From: Microvirga subterranea
GTDB taxonomy: Bacteria; Pseudomonadota; Alphaproteobacteria; Rhizobiales; Beijerinckiaceae
Assembly (NCBI RefSeq): GCF_003350535.1
Contig: NZ_QQBB01000002.1
Location: 616,594 to 680,593 of the forward strand
Length of the DNA: 64,000 nucleotides
Direction: 5' to 3'
Both the position numbers and the translations under genes were made by a program. Each line of letters opens with the position of its first letter. The first letter of the stretch is position 1. Of the stretch, positions 1 to 8,815 are shown piece after piece. Under the pieces are notes generated by a model. The model saw only the letters and a program-made list of their open reading frames with translations, did not search any database and was not told where the DNA came from.

Positions 1-215
1 TTCAGGTGCTGTGCAATATGTCCTCTGAACTCCTCCAACACTGGACCCAGGATGTGTTCCCACTTGTCGTCAACGAGACGTGCCGCATCATCCCACGCTT
101 GAAGTTGAGCTTCGCGGGTCACATCAGGCCAGGGATGATGGCTGTGGGCAGCGAAGTGGAGGCGCCTTGGCTCTGCCCTCAGAAACCTCGAGAAGCTATG
201 ACGCAGGTCGAGCAT
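1..215 (-). CDS. Kynureninase-like PLP enzyme, N-terminal fragment (runs off window)
   Basis: Only the first 71 codons are present; the gene continues past the left edge. The translation starts MLDLRHSFSRFLRAEPRRLH and continues with FAAHSHHPWPDVT and AWDDAARLVDDKW, which I recognise as the N-terminus of the class-V aminotransferase-fold kynureninase-like proteins found beside tryptophan 2,3-dioxygenase in alphaproteobacteria. The family uses pyridoxal phosphate to cleave kynurenine to anthranilate and alanine; the PLP lysine lies outside the window. The ATG (215-213) follows a GGGAG ribosome-binding site 16 nt after the kynA stop codon, so the two genes form one operon with kynA first. Because the catalytic part is not visible, kynureninase is inferred from the start sequence and the neighbour. 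Confidence 0.72.
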   Translation of the reverse strand, partial: MLDLRHSFSRFLRAEPRRLHFAAHSHHPWPDVTREAQLQAWDDAARLVDDKWEHILGPVLEEFRGHIAQHL

Positions 216-231
216 GATAGTCTCTGCTCCC

Positions 232-1056
232 TTAGAGCTTCGTGCGAACGGACCAGAGTTCCGGAAAGAAGGAATGCTCGAGCGCCTTGCGGAGATACGC
301 AACTCCCGCGCTACCTCCCGTTCCGCGGCGCATCCCGATGATGCGTTCAACCGTTTTCATGTGCCGGAATCGCCATTGCTGGAAGGCATCCTCAAGATCT
401 ACGAGTTCTTCGGCGAGCTCGTAGAGATCGAAGTGTTCGTCGGAATGTCGATAGATTTCTTCCCAGGCCGCCTCTACGCCTGAGTTGGCTTCGTAGGGAC
501 GTGTTACGTCACGGGAGAGAACCTCCTCGGGAATGGAATAGCCCCGTCTGGCGAGAAGACGCAGAACCTCATCATAGAGGCTTGGTGCTCGGTACGTCTC
601 CTCGAGCTGTGTCAGAAGATCGGATCGATGCCGATGAGGACTGATCTTTGCCTCATCCTTTGCGCCGAGTTTGAACTCGACCAATCGATATTGCCATGAC
701 TGAAAGCCCGAAGATTGGCCTAATGACGAGCGAAAGCGCAGATAGTCGGAAGGCGTCATCGTCGCGAGGACTGTCCACGCCTGGATCAACTGCTCTTGGA
801 TCCGCGTGATACGGGCGAAGCACTTGAATGATGGCTGTAATTCATCAGCCCGGACATAGGCGAGTGCCGTATCCAGCTCGCGGTTGAGAAGCTTGAGCCA
901 TAGCTCCTTCACTTGGTGGATAATAATGAACAGAAGCTCGTCATGCTCATCCGATATCGGGGTCTGAGCGGAGAGAAGAACGTCCAGTTTGAGGTAATCG
1001 CCGTAGCTCATCCCATCGGAAAAGTCCGTGTGGATGCCGTTCGTATCGCTGGACAT
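232..1056 (-). CDS. kynA: Tryptophan 2,3-dioxygenase
   Basis: Haem enzyme that opens the indole ring of L-tryptophan to N-formylkynurenine, the first step of the kynurenine pathway in the cytoplasm. The 274-residue protein has the normal bacterial length. The distal-pocket motif [14 protein letters not shown] lies near residue 45-60. The proximal haem histidine sits in [12 protein letters not shown] near residue 232, followed by the family signature [15 protein letters not shown]. The gene leads a kynA-kynU operon on the minus strand: the downstream gene begins 16 nt after its TAA stop. A separate kynurenine formamidase is not visible here. The upstream gap contains a near-perfect 22-bp palindrome that may be its operator. 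Confidence in the function is high. Confidence 0.96.
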   Translation of the reverse strand: MSSDTNGIHTDFSDGMSYGDYLKLDVLLSAQTPISDEHDELLFIIIHQVKELWLKLLNRELDTALAYVRADELQPSFKCFARITRIQEQLIQAWTVLATMTPSDYLRFRSSLGQSSGFQSWQYRLVEFKLGAKDEAKISPHRHRSDLLTQLEETYRAPSLYDEVLRLLARRGYSIPEEVLSRDVTRPYEANSGVEAAWEEIYRHSDEHFDLYELAEELVDLEDAFQQWRFRHMKTVERIIGMRRGTGGSAGVAYLRKALEHSFFPELWSVRTKL

Positions 1057-1114
1057 TCCATGTTCCTCGCGCGATGCCTGACCCTATGCCTTAGGATAAT
1101 GCACGCACAATCTT

Positions 1115-1136
1115 ATTGCTTCAATCTTAAAGCAAT
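1115..1136. promoter_or_regulatory. Candidate MarR-type operator upstream of kynA
   Basis: Near-perfect 22-bp palindrome of the form ATTGCTT-N8-AAGCAAT, with the inner AA/TT also pairing and only one mismatched pair. It lies 58-80 bp before the kynA start codon. TTGCTT/AAGCAA inverted repeats of this size are typical of operators bound by MarR-family regulators of aromatic catabolism. The regulator itself is not in the window, so the assignment is inference. Confidence 0.5.
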
Positions 1137-1155
1137 TTATCTGCCTGTCCGGCAC

Positions 1156-1407
1156 CTAGGTTTCAGCCCGGAAAAAAATCCGAAAGTGCTCGAGCCAGGA
1201 GGCAAGCCATAACTCCATCGCTTGTTTGGCGGCATTCTCCGTCGGACCGTAGCCCCAGGCGTCTTCCTGGAGAGGGCTCGACCAGATCCAGAACTTGTTG
1301 CTGCCGTCATATTGCACGGCGCCAACCTCTATTGGGCCCACGTAGCCGATATGTCTGTTCAGCGGCACATTGGCCACGCTGTCTTGGCGCCAGTCTATAT
1401 GGCTCAT
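1156..1407 (-). CDS. Conserved small protein of unknown function (83 aa)
   Basis: I do not recognise a named family. The reading frame is open further upstream, but the start at 1407 (MSHIDWRQDSVANVPLNRH) is chosen because it follows GAGGCGAGG and because the preceding translation is low-complexity and arginine-rich, like a shadow frame. The protein is aromatic-rich, with FWIWSSPLQEDAWGYGP and five tryptophans in 83 residues, and has no signal peptide or membrane segment. It is transcribed away from the HAD hydrolase start region (divergent, about 115 bp apart) and points toward kynA, 99 bp before that gene. It could be a compact cytoplasmic domain; no function is suggested. Confidence 0.6.
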   Translation of the reverse strand: MSHIDWRQDSVANVPLNRHIGYVGPIEVGAVQYDGSNKFWIWSSPLQEDAWGYGPTENAAKQAMELWLASWLEHFRIFFRAET

Positions 1408-1523
1408 CCTCGCCTCAGTCGCGCTTTGCCCTTTGTGATCTAGGGTCGCCGAATGAGATTGAAATGGACCATTTGCCGGAGTTAGTGTCGGCGCCCACAA
1501 AGCCTTTCCAAAATGAGCTCTCG

Positions 1524-2222
1524 ATGTCCTCATTGACGACGATCGGGTTCGATGCCGACGACACGCTTTGGCAGAACGAGACCTTTTACCGCCTGACTGA
1601 GCAACGCTTCGCAGCATTGCTAGCCAACCATGGCGAACCGGACATCATCTCCGGTCGGCTCCTGGAGGCTGAGAAACGAAACCTCGGGCATTATGGCTTC
1701 GGCATCAAGGGCTTCATCCTTTCGATGATCGAGACGGCGATCGAGGTGACCGACGGAAGGGTCTCGGCGTCCGTGATCGGCGAGATCCTCGCAACTGGAC
1801 GCGAAATGCTCAGCCATCCCATCGAAACACTGCCGCACGTGCGTGCCACCCTGGAGGGTCTTGCAGGCGCATACCGAATGATCCTCATCACCAAAGGTGA
1901 CCTTTTCGATCAGGAACGCAAGCTTGCACAGTCTGGTTTGGGGGATTTTTTCGATGCGGTCGAGATCGTAAGCGACAAGACGGCGGCTACCTACGAACGG
2001 ATCTTCTCTCGTCATGGGGATGGGCCTGCCCGAAGCATGATGGTCGGCAACTCCCTGAAGTCTGATGTGTTGCCGGCGCTCCAAGCCGGAAGTTGGGGTG
2101 TGTATGTGCCGCATAGCCTGACGTGGGCGCTTGAGCATGCTGAAGAACCGGTGAGCGAGCCGCGGTTTCGGCGCATCGAGCATTTGGGCCGACTCGGCGA
2201 CTTGCTTTCTCGGCTTGAGTGA
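1524..2222 (+). CDS. HAD-superfamily hydrolase (phosphatase-like)
   Basis: The 232-residue protein has the four HAD motifs. Motif I is GFDADDTLW, with the nucleophile Asp10 and acid/base Asp12. Motif II is the threonine in MILITKGD. A lysine lies in VEIVSDK, and motif IV is GNSLKSDVLPALQAG with the metal-binding aspartate. A cap region of about 80 residues follows motif I, typical of the YjjG/phosphoglycolate phosphatase-like C1 subgroup. Members hydrolyse small phosphate esters in the cytosol; the substrate cannot be read from sequence. The ATG at 1524 gives a normal N-terminus, although an in-frame ATG at 1464 is possible; neither has a strong ribosome-binding site. It stands alone on the plus strand. 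Confidence 0.85.
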   Translation: MSSLTTIGFDADDTLWQNETFYRLTEQRFAALLANHGEPDIISGRLLEAEKRNLGHYGFGIKGFILSMIETAIEVTDGRVSASVIGEILATGREMLSHPIETLPHVRATLEGLAGAYRMILITKGDLFDQERKLAQSGLGDFFDAVEIVSDKTAATYERIFSRHGDGPARSMMVGNSLKSDVLPALQAGSWGVYVPHSLTWALEHAEEPVSEPRFRRIEHLGRLGDLLSRLE

Positions 2223-2582
2223 CGTGATCAGCTTGATCGGGCGCTTTCGGCTACGCCCATGGTACTCGAATCGCGTCTCGCTAATCAGCAGGGACGCTCA
2301 GCTTAATCAAGCTAGGCCGATTGTCGGGAATTTCGAGGCTTTGAGGATCGGCGATATCTCAACGCTTACGGATCTGGTTGCCAACTGTAAGGCCATACGG
2401 CGGCCAGAATAATCCTGATATAGGATCGAAGTAGCCTCCTCCGGCAACGCAGCGACTAGAACGCTGCTGCCCAAAAAATCAGCGACCAATCTGTATCGGA
2501 TGCTTGAACTTTTCAGTCTTCGCAAGGTTGAGCTTGAAGGCTGGTGGGTTCTCGACGTCGCTCTTCTGATGAGGAGAAAAGC
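2223..2582. other. 360-bp intergenic region
   Basis: No convincing gene. Short frames here lack ribosome-binding sites and coding character. It contains a stem-loop (2443-2471, arms around GCAGCG/CGCTGC) without a T-run, and a near-match to an EcfG promoter (2505-2529) placed for the following gene. Confidence 0.6.
2505..2529 (+). promoter_or_regulatory. Possible EcfG-type stress promoter (one mismatch)
   Basis: TGAAC (2505-2509), 17 nt, then GTT (2527-2529). The consensus for the alphaproteobacterial general stress sigma factor is GGAAC-N16/17-(C)GTT, so the first base differs. The ATG of the next gene lies 54 nt downstream, which suits a promoter. Confidence 0.35.
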
Positions 2583-3008
2583 ATGGAACACAGGCCACTG
2601 TCCGAACTCGGTCACATCGCGGATTTGAAGCAGCCCCTTCGTGCTCCTGCTCTATCGAGGCGCGAGCGCTTGGATCGGTGGGCCGAGCTCCTCGAGCGGG
2701 ATCCTGACCGTCTTCTCAAAACCCTCGACGAGATCGAATGGAAGCCGAAAGCGGAAAGACGTCAGATGAGGGCCGACGGGACAGCCTTGGCTGTTGCCTA
2801 TGCGGACCCGATACTGCGCACGGATGGACTGGCGAGCGATCGCTTCGGCGATGCGGTTCGGTTCTTTCAGATTTCGGAGTATGACGCTCATATCGTGCTT
2901 TGCTCCTGCCATGGAGGAGAGTCGATGAAATCGGAGGAGGCGGCTCGCCGGGTCCGCGGGATCAGGTCGCCTAGTCTTTGGTCGCTGTACTTCGGCTGGT
3001 TCCGCTAG
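2583..3008 (+). CDS. Unknown protein (141 aa), possible stress-related
   Basis: I do not recognise the family. The start at 2583 (MEHRPLSELGHIADLKQ) follows GAGGAG spaced 7 nt before the ATG; an in-frame start at 2544 has no such site. The sequence is charged: residues 15-60 are rich in Arg, Glu and Leu and probably helical (RRERLDRWAELLERDPDRLLKT). The middle carries ADPILRTDGLASDRFGDAVRFF, and there is a Cys-x-Cys-His segment (LCSCHG) near residue 107. No signal peptide or membrane segment is seen. It stands alone, 54 nt after a near-match to an EcfG promoter. The coding call is good and the function unknown. Confidence 0.7.
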   Translation: MEHRPLSELGHIADLKQPLRAPALSRRERLDRWAELLERDPDRLLKTLDEIEWKPKAERRQMRADGTALAVAYADPILRTDGLASDRFGDAVRFFQISEYDAHIVLCSCHGGESMKSEEAARRVRGIRSPSLWSLYFGWFR

Positions 3009-3140
3009 GTTCGTTTCCGACAAATGGACATTGCGGGCGGGCCATAGCTCGCCCGCATCCTTGGTTTGTGGTCTTGAGCCTTTCGCGAATTCGACGCACT
3101 GTTCCGCCTGGTAACCGTGATGAAGGCTCAGGTGGCGCCG

Positions 3141-4088
3141 ATGGCGAAAGATGGGATCGTGGTCTTCGGGTCCGTTAACATGGACCTTGTTGCGAGGGTC
3201 AAATCGATCGCCAGGCCAGGAGAGACGGTGCTGTCGCGACGAGCCGACAGCTTCTTCGGCGGCAAAGGCGCCAATCAAGCCGTTGCGGCTGCACGCATAG
3301 GTCGCGGTGGCGAGGTTCGGGTGGCAATGGTCGCTGCCGTAGGACGGGACCCATTCGGACAGGCCTGCCGCGACAATCTCCTCAATAACGGAGTTGATAT
3401 TGGTGCAGTGCAGCTAACCGATGAGCCGACCGGTTGTGCCTTCATCACCGTTGACGAACACGGTGAAAACGCCATCACCGTGGCGAGCGGAGCCAATATG
3501 GCTCTGAAGGCGACGGATCTCCCGGAGGATCTCCTGTCCCGTGCTGCGGTGCTTGTCCTGCAGATGGAGGTGCCTATTGCCGAGAGTTTAGAGGCCGCCC
3601 GCCGTGCTGGAACGAGTGGGGCCACAGTCATCTGGAATTTCGCGCCTGTGCCGCCTTTGTCGAGTGCCGCGGAGATGATTTCCCTTCTCAGGGCTACGAA
3701 TGTCCTGGTGGTCAACGAGCACGAAGCAATCGCCGTTGCTCAGATGCTTGGCTGGAATGACGGGAGCGACTTCCTGAAGGCTGGAGCTGAAATTTCGCAA
3801 CGCTTTGGGCCGGTCTGTATCGTAACAGCGGGTGCGCGCGGCGCTGTGGCCATTGATCGTGATGGCGGGCAACTTCAAGCCCGCGCGAGACCGATCACTC
3901 CCGTCGATACGACAGGGGCAGGGGATACCTTTGTCGGCGTCCTTGCAAACGGAATTGCGGAGAGACTTGCCATAGGTGAGGCTATGGAACGTGCCTGTCT
4001 CGCAGCATCGCAGGCATGTCTCGCATCAGGCGCACAGAACGGAATGCCTTATCGTGAAAAGCTGGACGACCTCCTCCGTCAGGGCTGA
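3141..4088 (+). CDS. rbsK: Ribokinase (PfkB family)
   Basis: ATP-dependent sugar kinase of the PfkB family; ribokinases make D-ribose-5-phosphate. The N-terminal motif GSVNMDLVARV is followed by GGKGANQAVAAARIG (PfkB signature 1). The C-terminal anion-hole signature DTTGAGDTFVGVLANG contains the catalytic aspartate. The length of 315 residues fits ribokinase (about 305-310). The ATG at 3141 follows AGGTGG at 5 nt; in-frame ATGs at 3117 and 3120 would add up to eight residues. It faces the sugar operon on the other strand and its last 10 bases overlap the end of the AGE-family gene tail to tail, so it probably belongs functionally to that locus. Other PfkB substrates are possible. Confidence 0.88.
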   Translation: MAKDGIVVFGSVNMDLVARVKSIARPGETVLSRRADSFFGGKGANQAVAAARIGRGGEVRVAMVAAVGRDPFGQACRDNLLNNGVDIGAVQLTDEPTGCAFITVDEHGENAITVASGANMALKATDLPEDLLSRAAVLVLQMEVPIAESLEAARRAGTSGATVIWNFAPVPPLSSAAEMISLLRATNVLVVNEHEAIAVAQMLGWNDGSDFLKAGAEISQRFGPVCIVTAGARGAVAIDRDGGQLQARARPITPVDTTGAGDTFVGVLANGIAERLAIGEAMERACLAASQACLASGAQNGMPYREKLDDLLRQG

Positions 4089-5326
4089 GCCTGCCGGATC
4101 ACTCGCGTGAGACTGCCCGTGGCCGGAAAGAGTGGAATCAAGCAGGCCTGCAGCGCATGGTAGAGATCTGGCTTGCCTGTGAACAGCGATGTTCCAGGTC
4201 TCAGATCTTCCGATAACTCAGGGTGCCAGCCACCATGTTCATGATCGATAAGGTGGCGGTCTATGAAGCCCCACAGATAGCGATACCAAGCTTCATGGAA
4301 ATCATTCGGGCGATGCTCGCAAAGGAATGAGGCTGCACCAATCGCCTCAGCGCAGGGCCACCAGAGCTTTTGGCGCAGAACCGGCTCGTTGTCCCAACCT
4401 AACGTATAGAAAAAGCCGCCGTTGTCGGTATCCCAGCCTAAACCGATCGCCTGCCGAAAGAGCGCTTGCGACGCATCGGGCAGCCAATCATGACGCCTAT
4501 TCCCGAGAACCCATAACTGGAGAAGAAGCCGCGCCCATTCCAACCAGTGTCCTGGAGTCGTGCCATAGGGGCGGAACACGTCAAAGCCACGGTAGTCGCG
4601 ATCGAGCGACCAGTTGGCAGTGAAGTGCTCGGCGACGCGATGATCGAGTGATACGGCATGGCGCCCAATGATGAGTTCTGCGATCCGTTCTGCTTTTCTC
4701 AAATAGTCAGCATCGCCAGTCGCTTCGAACGCCGCCATGAGCGCTTCTGTAAGGTGCATGTTCGAATTCTGGCCACGGTACTGGCTTATAGTCGACCAGT
4801 TCCGATCGAACTCTTCGGCGACGGCCCCGTGCTGCTCCTCCCAGAATCGACTCTTCAGTACGTCTGCAATATCTGCCAGAAGCTGGTCGGCCAGGGGATG
4901 GCCGACGACCTTGGCGCTGGAAGCCGCGAGAAGAACGAATGCATGGCCGTAGGCCTGCTTCGAACCATCTTTGGGCCCATTGTTGTCCAGTGACCAGACA
5001 TAGCCGCCATATTCGGCATCACGGTGTGAGTTCCAGAGATACTCTATCCCACGGTCCACGATTGCATCGGCTCCAGGATGGCCAAGGAGAGTGCCGATAG
5101 CGAAACAGTGCACCATTCGAGTGGTGTTGTGGATCTGCCTGACGGGATCATCATCGCGTGCTCGACCAGCCTCATCGAGTTCGAAGAAGCCGCCTGTCGG
5201 ATTGATGATACGGTTCTGGTAGAAAGCGAACAAGTCAGACGCCTGGCCGGCGAGCCACTCCCGGTGAAAGGGGAGGGTGCGCCAGCTTGGGCCAAGAGGA
5301 GGGAGAGAAGGCTGAGAATGTTGCAT
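4079..5326 (-). CDS. AGE-family sugar epimerase/isomerase, probably mannose isomerase type
   Basis: The 415-residue protein belongs to the N-acylglucosamine 2-epimerase superfamily, an (alpha/alpha)6 barrel. Recognisable segments in order: NTTRMVHCFAIG (about residue 67), GGYVWSLDN, KQAYGHAFVLLA, QNSNMHLTEALMAAFEATG with the conserved His, TPGHWLEWARLLLQLW with catalytic His, the tail GGWHPELSED and GKPDLYHALQACLIPL. These are closest to the mannose/sulfoquinovose isomerase (YihS-like) branch, which interconverts mannose and fructose type sugars, rather than GlcNAc epimerases. It is the last gene of the minus-strand sugar operon, 54 bp after a fructokinase. That pairing suggests mannose to fructose to fructose-6-phosphate. 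The substrate is an inference. Confidence 0.85.
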   Translation of the reverse strand: MQHSQPSLPPLGPSWRTLPFHREWLAGQASDLFAFYQNRIINPTGGFFELDEAGRARDDDPVRQIHNTTRMVHCFAIGTLLGHPGADAIVDRGIEYLWNSHRDAEYGGYVWSLDNNGPKDGSKQAYGHAFVLLAASSAKVVGHPLADQLLADIADVLKSRFWEEQHGAVAEEFDRNWSTISQYRGQNSNMHLTEALMAAFEATGDADYLRKAERIAELIIGRHAVSLDHRVAEHFTANWSLDRDYRGFDVFRPYGTTPGHWLEWARLLLQLWVLGNRRHDWLPDASQALFRQAIGLGWDTDNGGFFYTLGWDNEPVLRQKLWWPCAEAIGAASFLCEHRPNDFHEAWYRYLWGFIDRHLIDHEHGGWHPELSEDLRPGTSLFTGKPDLYHALQACLIPLFPATGSLTRVIRQAQP

Positions 5327-5380
5327 AGAAATCCCGATTCAATTGCCGAGCGGCCTGGCGGCCTGCTCCCACCAGTCCCT

Positions 5381-6331
5381 TTACTTGGATCGCTTCATAA
5401 AGGTGGTAACCTCCTTCCAAGTCGGAGGGTCGGCGCCGCGCCGGGTGCACACAATGGCTGCCGCCGCTGCAGCGAAGTCCAGAGCCGCCCCGACCTGCTG
5501 CTCCGTCAGAGCAGCAATACGGGCGGGCGACAGTAAGGACTCAGCGTCCAGCCAGGACAGGAATGCAGCATGGAATGTGTCGCCCGCACCAACCGTATCA
5601 ACTACATCGACATGTGGGGCAGGGCGTTCGACAACCTTGTCCTGAAAGACAGCAAGAGGTCCATTGGGGCCGCGAGTGACGATCACGATGCTGGGCCCTC
5701 GCCTCATCCATTCGCGAGCGATTGTCAGCGGATCTGCCTCGGGATAGAGGATCTCCAAATCTTCAGAGCTCGCTTTGATAATCGTAGCGGATGCAAGAAG
5801 GCGCTCGAAGCGTTCTCTGAAGAGGTTCAGGTCGCCAACCACGCGCGGGCGGACATTCGGGTCGAGTGAGATCACGCGAGAGCCGGCCTCACGGTGAATC
5901 AGCGTCTCAACGGCACTTGCGATCGGCTCGACACCGAGAGAATAAGATCCAGCCGTGATGGCGTTCACCGGCAGCGGCAACTCGGACGGCAGATCCTGAA
6001 CCGTCAAGGCCCGGTCGGCGCTATCCGGCGCATAAAATGAGTACTGGGGCTCACCCGTCGAGCTGGTCGCAACGACACTCAGGGTCGTTCGATTGGGGCA
6101 ACGGTGTAGATATGACGAGGCAACACCAACCGCAGCCAATCGACCGCACAGGAACTCACCGAAAGCGTCCTCAGAGAGTGTCGACAAGAATGCTGCAGGG
6201 CGTCCGAGCCGCCCTATGCCCACTGCGACGTTGAAGGGTGATCCGCCGGCAACTGCTTCTGCCGCCAAACCGGTCGAGGTGGCGGGGCCGATAAAGAGGT
6301 CGATCAAGGCTTCGCCACAGACCAGGATCAT
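5381..6331 (-). CDS. PfkB-family carbohydrate kinase, probable fructokinase
   Basis: The 316-residue kinase starts MILVCGEALIDLF, typical of fructokinases, with GGSPFNVAVGIGRLG (PfkB signature 1) at about residues 28-42 and VDTVGAGDTFHAAFLSWL (signature 2, catalytic Asp) near residue 255. Fructokinases phosphorylate fructose at O-6 with ATP in the cytosol. The start is supported by GGAGA 8 nt upstream. It is seventh in the minus-strand sugar operon, between araB and the AGE-family isomerase, which would supply fructose from mannose. Other PfkB substrates such as 2-keto-3-deoxygluconate are less likely given the N-terminal motif. Confidence 0.85.
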   Translation of the reverse strand: MILVCGEALIDLFIGPATSTGLAAEAVAGGSPFNVAVGIGRLGRPAAFLSTLSEDAFGEFLCGRLAAVGVASSYLHRCPNRTTLSVVATSSTGEPQYSFYAPDSADRALTVQDLPSELPLPVNAITAGSYSLGVEPIASAVETLIHREAGSRVISLDPNVRPRVVGDLNLFRERFERLLASATIIKASSEDLEILYPEADPLTIAREWMRRGPSIVIVTRGPNGPLAVFQDKVVERPAPHVDVVDTVGAGDTFHAAFLSWLDAESLLSPARIAALTEQQVGAALDFAAAAAAIVCTRRGADPPTWKEVTTFMKRSK

Positions 6332-6396
6332 GCAGAATCTCCAGGAGACACACTAGAGCGGCTCATAATTCGCCATATGGATTGCCATGTCTCATC

Positions 6397-7998
6397 TCAA
6401 GAATAAACAGGGTCGGCTGGGGCCGAGCCGGATGAAATGGCGGCAATCCGTTTAAGGTCGCGCAATATATGGGCAATCGAGACAGGTTCGCCGTCGCCTC
6501 CAAGTCCGAAATAGAGCGTCTTGTACAGCCCGAAAAGCTGCTCATAAATTTCCTGCGCGTCCGGATCTGGCTCGAACGTCCGGAATGGCAGGCAGACAGC
6601 GTCCTGCGCGCTTTCAAGCTCGGGGTATGATCCTGCAGCCAGGCTTGCGAATATACTAGAACCCAGTCCGGTTGGCAGTCCGCCGGGTACAAGGACCGGG
6701 CGCCCGAGGACGTTCGCATAAATTTGGTTCAAGCTCGTGTTGTGCTGAGGAAGTCCTCCACCATTGATGACGCGTTCCACCGGAACTCCACCTTCCGCCA
6801 TGCGCTCGAGAATGATGCGGGTGTGGAAGGCTGTCCCTTCAATGGCTGCGAAAAGTTCATCCTGGGCCGTATGTAGGAGGTTCCACCCCAGTGTGACGCC
6901 TCCTAACTCGGCCTTGACGAGGACGGTCCGGTCGCCGTTATCCCAAGTGAGGCGCATAAGGCCCGTCTCGCCTGCACGGTATCGGTCTAGGCCCTTCGAC
7001 AACTCTTTGACAGTCGTGTTCGCGCGCCGCGCGATCGCCTCGAAGATGTCACCGGTCGCCGAGAGGCCGGCTTCGATCCCGACGAGCTTCGGATCGACAC
7101 TTCCTGGTACTACGCCGCAGACGCCACGAATAAGCCCAGCATCCGGTGCCATTGCGATAATGCAAGTAGAGGTGCCTACCACATTAACAACATCGCCGAC
7201 CCGGCATCCGGCCCCAATGGCATCCCAGTGGGCATCGAGCGCCCCTACGGGGATTGGAATACCTGGAGAGAGCCCGAGACGCTCCGCCCAATCAGGCGAG
7301 AGATGGCCGGCCACGGCGTCGGATGTCATGTAGATGCCGCCGAGCTTATCTCGGATGCCATCGAACAATGGATCGACCCTGGACAGGAAGTCCTGAGACG
7401 GGAGGCCTCCCCAACGGCGATTCCACATCCATTTGTGTCCCATGGCGCACACGCTGCGCTTGAGTTCGTGTGGACTTGTGACGCCGGTGAGCGTGGCTAC
7501 GACCATGTCGCAGTGCTCGAGTGCAGTGACGAACCGGTCGCGCTTGTCCGGGTTATGCCTGAGCCAGTGGAGCAGTTTGGCAAGGCCCCATTCGTGCGAG
7601 TACACCCCGCCACACCATTCTATGGCTTCAAGGCCTTCTCGATGAGCGAGCGTCGTTATCAGCTCTGCCTCGGCCTTTGCACGATGATCACACCATAGAT
7701 AATAGTCGTCGAGGGGCTCGAGCCCTTCGCCGACCATCACGACGCTGGAACCGGTCGTATCGATCGCGAGGGCTCTCACATCCCCACCCCCGATGCCCGC
7801 TCCTGCGAAGGCAGAGTGCATCGCGCGGACCAAGGCATTCATATGATCGCCATGCGATTGGGTCGCATGATCCGGGTCGTCTCGGCGACGATGAAGAGGG
7901 TAGTCCGCAGTGGCAAGTCCAAGCGGTCCCTTATGATCGTCCACAAGAGTGACGCGTACGCTCAGGGTCCCGAAATCAGCCCCTGCTACGATAGCCAT
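6397..7998 (-). CDS. araB: L-ribulokinase-like FGGY kinase
   Basis: The 533-residue FGGY-family kinase resembles ribulokinases in length and motifs. It begins GADFGTLSVRVTLVDD (nucleotide-binding N-lobe), has DTTGSSVVMV and ALDAHWDAIGAGC in the sugar site, NVVGTSTCIIAM, and a C-terminal NGGGLPQHNTSLNQIYANVLGRPV followed by GLGSSIFAS. Ribulokinases phosphorylate L- or D-ribulose at O-5 with ATP. A GGGAAG ribosome-binding site precedes the ATG. The next gene upstream is araD, whose product uses L-ribulose-5-phosphate, supporting the assignment. No L-arabinose isomerase is in the window, so the ketose may come from a polyol through a dehydrogenase encoded elsewhere. Confidence 0.9.
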   Translation of the reverse strand: MAIVAGADFGTLSVRVTLVDDHKGPLGLATADYPLHRRRDDPDHATQSHGDHMNALVRAMHSAFAGAGIGGGDVRALAIDTTGSSVVMVGEGLEPLDDYYLWCDHRAKAEAELITTLAHREGLEAIEWCGGVYSHEWGLAKLLHWLRHNPDKRDRFVTALEHCDMVVATLTGVTSPHELKRSVCAMGHKWMWNRRWGGLPSQDFLSRVDPLFDGIRDKLGGIYMTSDAVAGHLSPDWAERLGLSPGIPIPVGALDAHWDAIGAGCRVGDVVNVVGTSTCIIAMAPDAGLIRGVCGVVPGSVDPKLVGIEAGLSATGDIFEAIARRANTTVKELSKGLDRYRAGETGLMRLTWDNGDRTVLVKAELGGVTLGWNLLHTAQDELFAAIEGTAFHTRIILERMAEGGVPVERVINGGGLPQHNTSLNQIYANVLGRPVLVPGGLPTGLGSSIFASLAAGSYPELESAQDAVCLPFRTFEPDPDAQEIYEQLFGLYKTLYFGLGGDGEPVSIAHILRDLKRIAAISSGSAPADPVYS

Positions 7999-8045
7999 CG
8001 ATTTGCTTCCCTATCCGAATTTCCTGGCAAGACGTGAGCCGGATT

Positions 8046-8741
8046 TCATTGTTCCTGTTGTCCATAAGTTGCAGCCTGGCCATGCTTTCGGAAATAATGC
8101 CTGTCGAGGAGTGCCTGGGACACACCGACCTTCGCGGGTTGCAGCGAGAGCGTGTACATGGCCATTCGCGCGATCGTCTCTAGAACCACCGCATTATGGA
8201 CGGCATCGTCGGGCGATCTGCCCCAGCAGAACGGACCGTGGTCGGCCACGAGCGCAGCTGGAGCTTCCATGGGGTCGCGGTTGCCGAAACACTCCACGAT
8301 GGCCGCGCCTGTTGCATGCACATAATCCCGATCGATCTCGTCAGGCGTGAGCTCACGCGTTACGGGAACTGGTCCGTAGAAGTAATCTGCGTGCGTCGTT
8401 CCCATAGGAGGGATCGGACGACGCGCTTGAGCCCACGCAGTCGCGAATTCGGAATGGGTATGTACCACGCCGCCGATCTCGCGAAACGAACGATAGAGGT
8501 GAAGATGGGTCGAAAGATCGGAGGAGGGGCGTAGCTCACCCCACACCCTGTTGCCATCGAGGTCCGTCACGACAAGATCGTCTGCTGTCATGCGTTCGTA
8601 TGGCACACCGCTGGGCTTAATGACGACGAGGTTGTCTTCCCGACTGATGCCACTCACGTTGCCGAACGTGTAGAGGACGAGACCACGACGAACCACCTCC
8701 AGATTCGCCTCCAGAACCTGTTCCCGCAGTTCCCGCAGCAT
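8046..8741 (-). CDS. araD: L-ribulose-5-phosphate 4-epimerase
   Basis: Class-II aldolase/adducin family enzyme that interconverts L-ribulose-5-phosphate and D-xylulose-5-phosphate by a retro-aldol reaction using a divalent metal. The start at 8741 (MLRELREQVLEANLEVV) follows GAGGAG at good spacing and gives 231 residues, the usual AraD length; a longer frame to 8813 lacks support. Motifs: GNVSGISR (phosphate/substrate loop), SSDLSTHLHLYR, metal histidines in GGVVHTHSEFATAWA, and the conserved LVADHGPFCWG. It lies between the ABC binding-protein gene and araB in the minus-strand operon and joins the AraB product to the pentose phosphate pathway. Confidence 0.93.
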   Translation of the reverse strand: MLRELREQVLEANLEVVRRGLVLYTFGNVSGISREDNLVVIKPSGVPYERMTADDLVVTDLDGNRVWGELRPSSDLSTHLHLYRSFREIGGVVHTHSEFATAWAQARRPIPPMGTTHADYFYGPVPVTRELTPDEIDRDYVHATGAAIVECFGNRDPMEAPAALVADHGPFCWGRSPDDAVHNAVVLETIARMAMYTLSLQPAKVGVSQALLDRHYFRKHGQAATYGQQEQ

Positions 8742-8815
8742 GCGAACTCCTCTGCTCTTCACGGCAGTCTTTGGGACAGCTGCGGGATCACCGCAGCTGT
8801 CCTCTTGACGCACTG

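Noticed and set aside
2443..2471. Stem-loop as a terminator for the HAD gene
   Set aside because: No T-run follows the stem on either strand in the needed position and it is over 200 bp after the stop.
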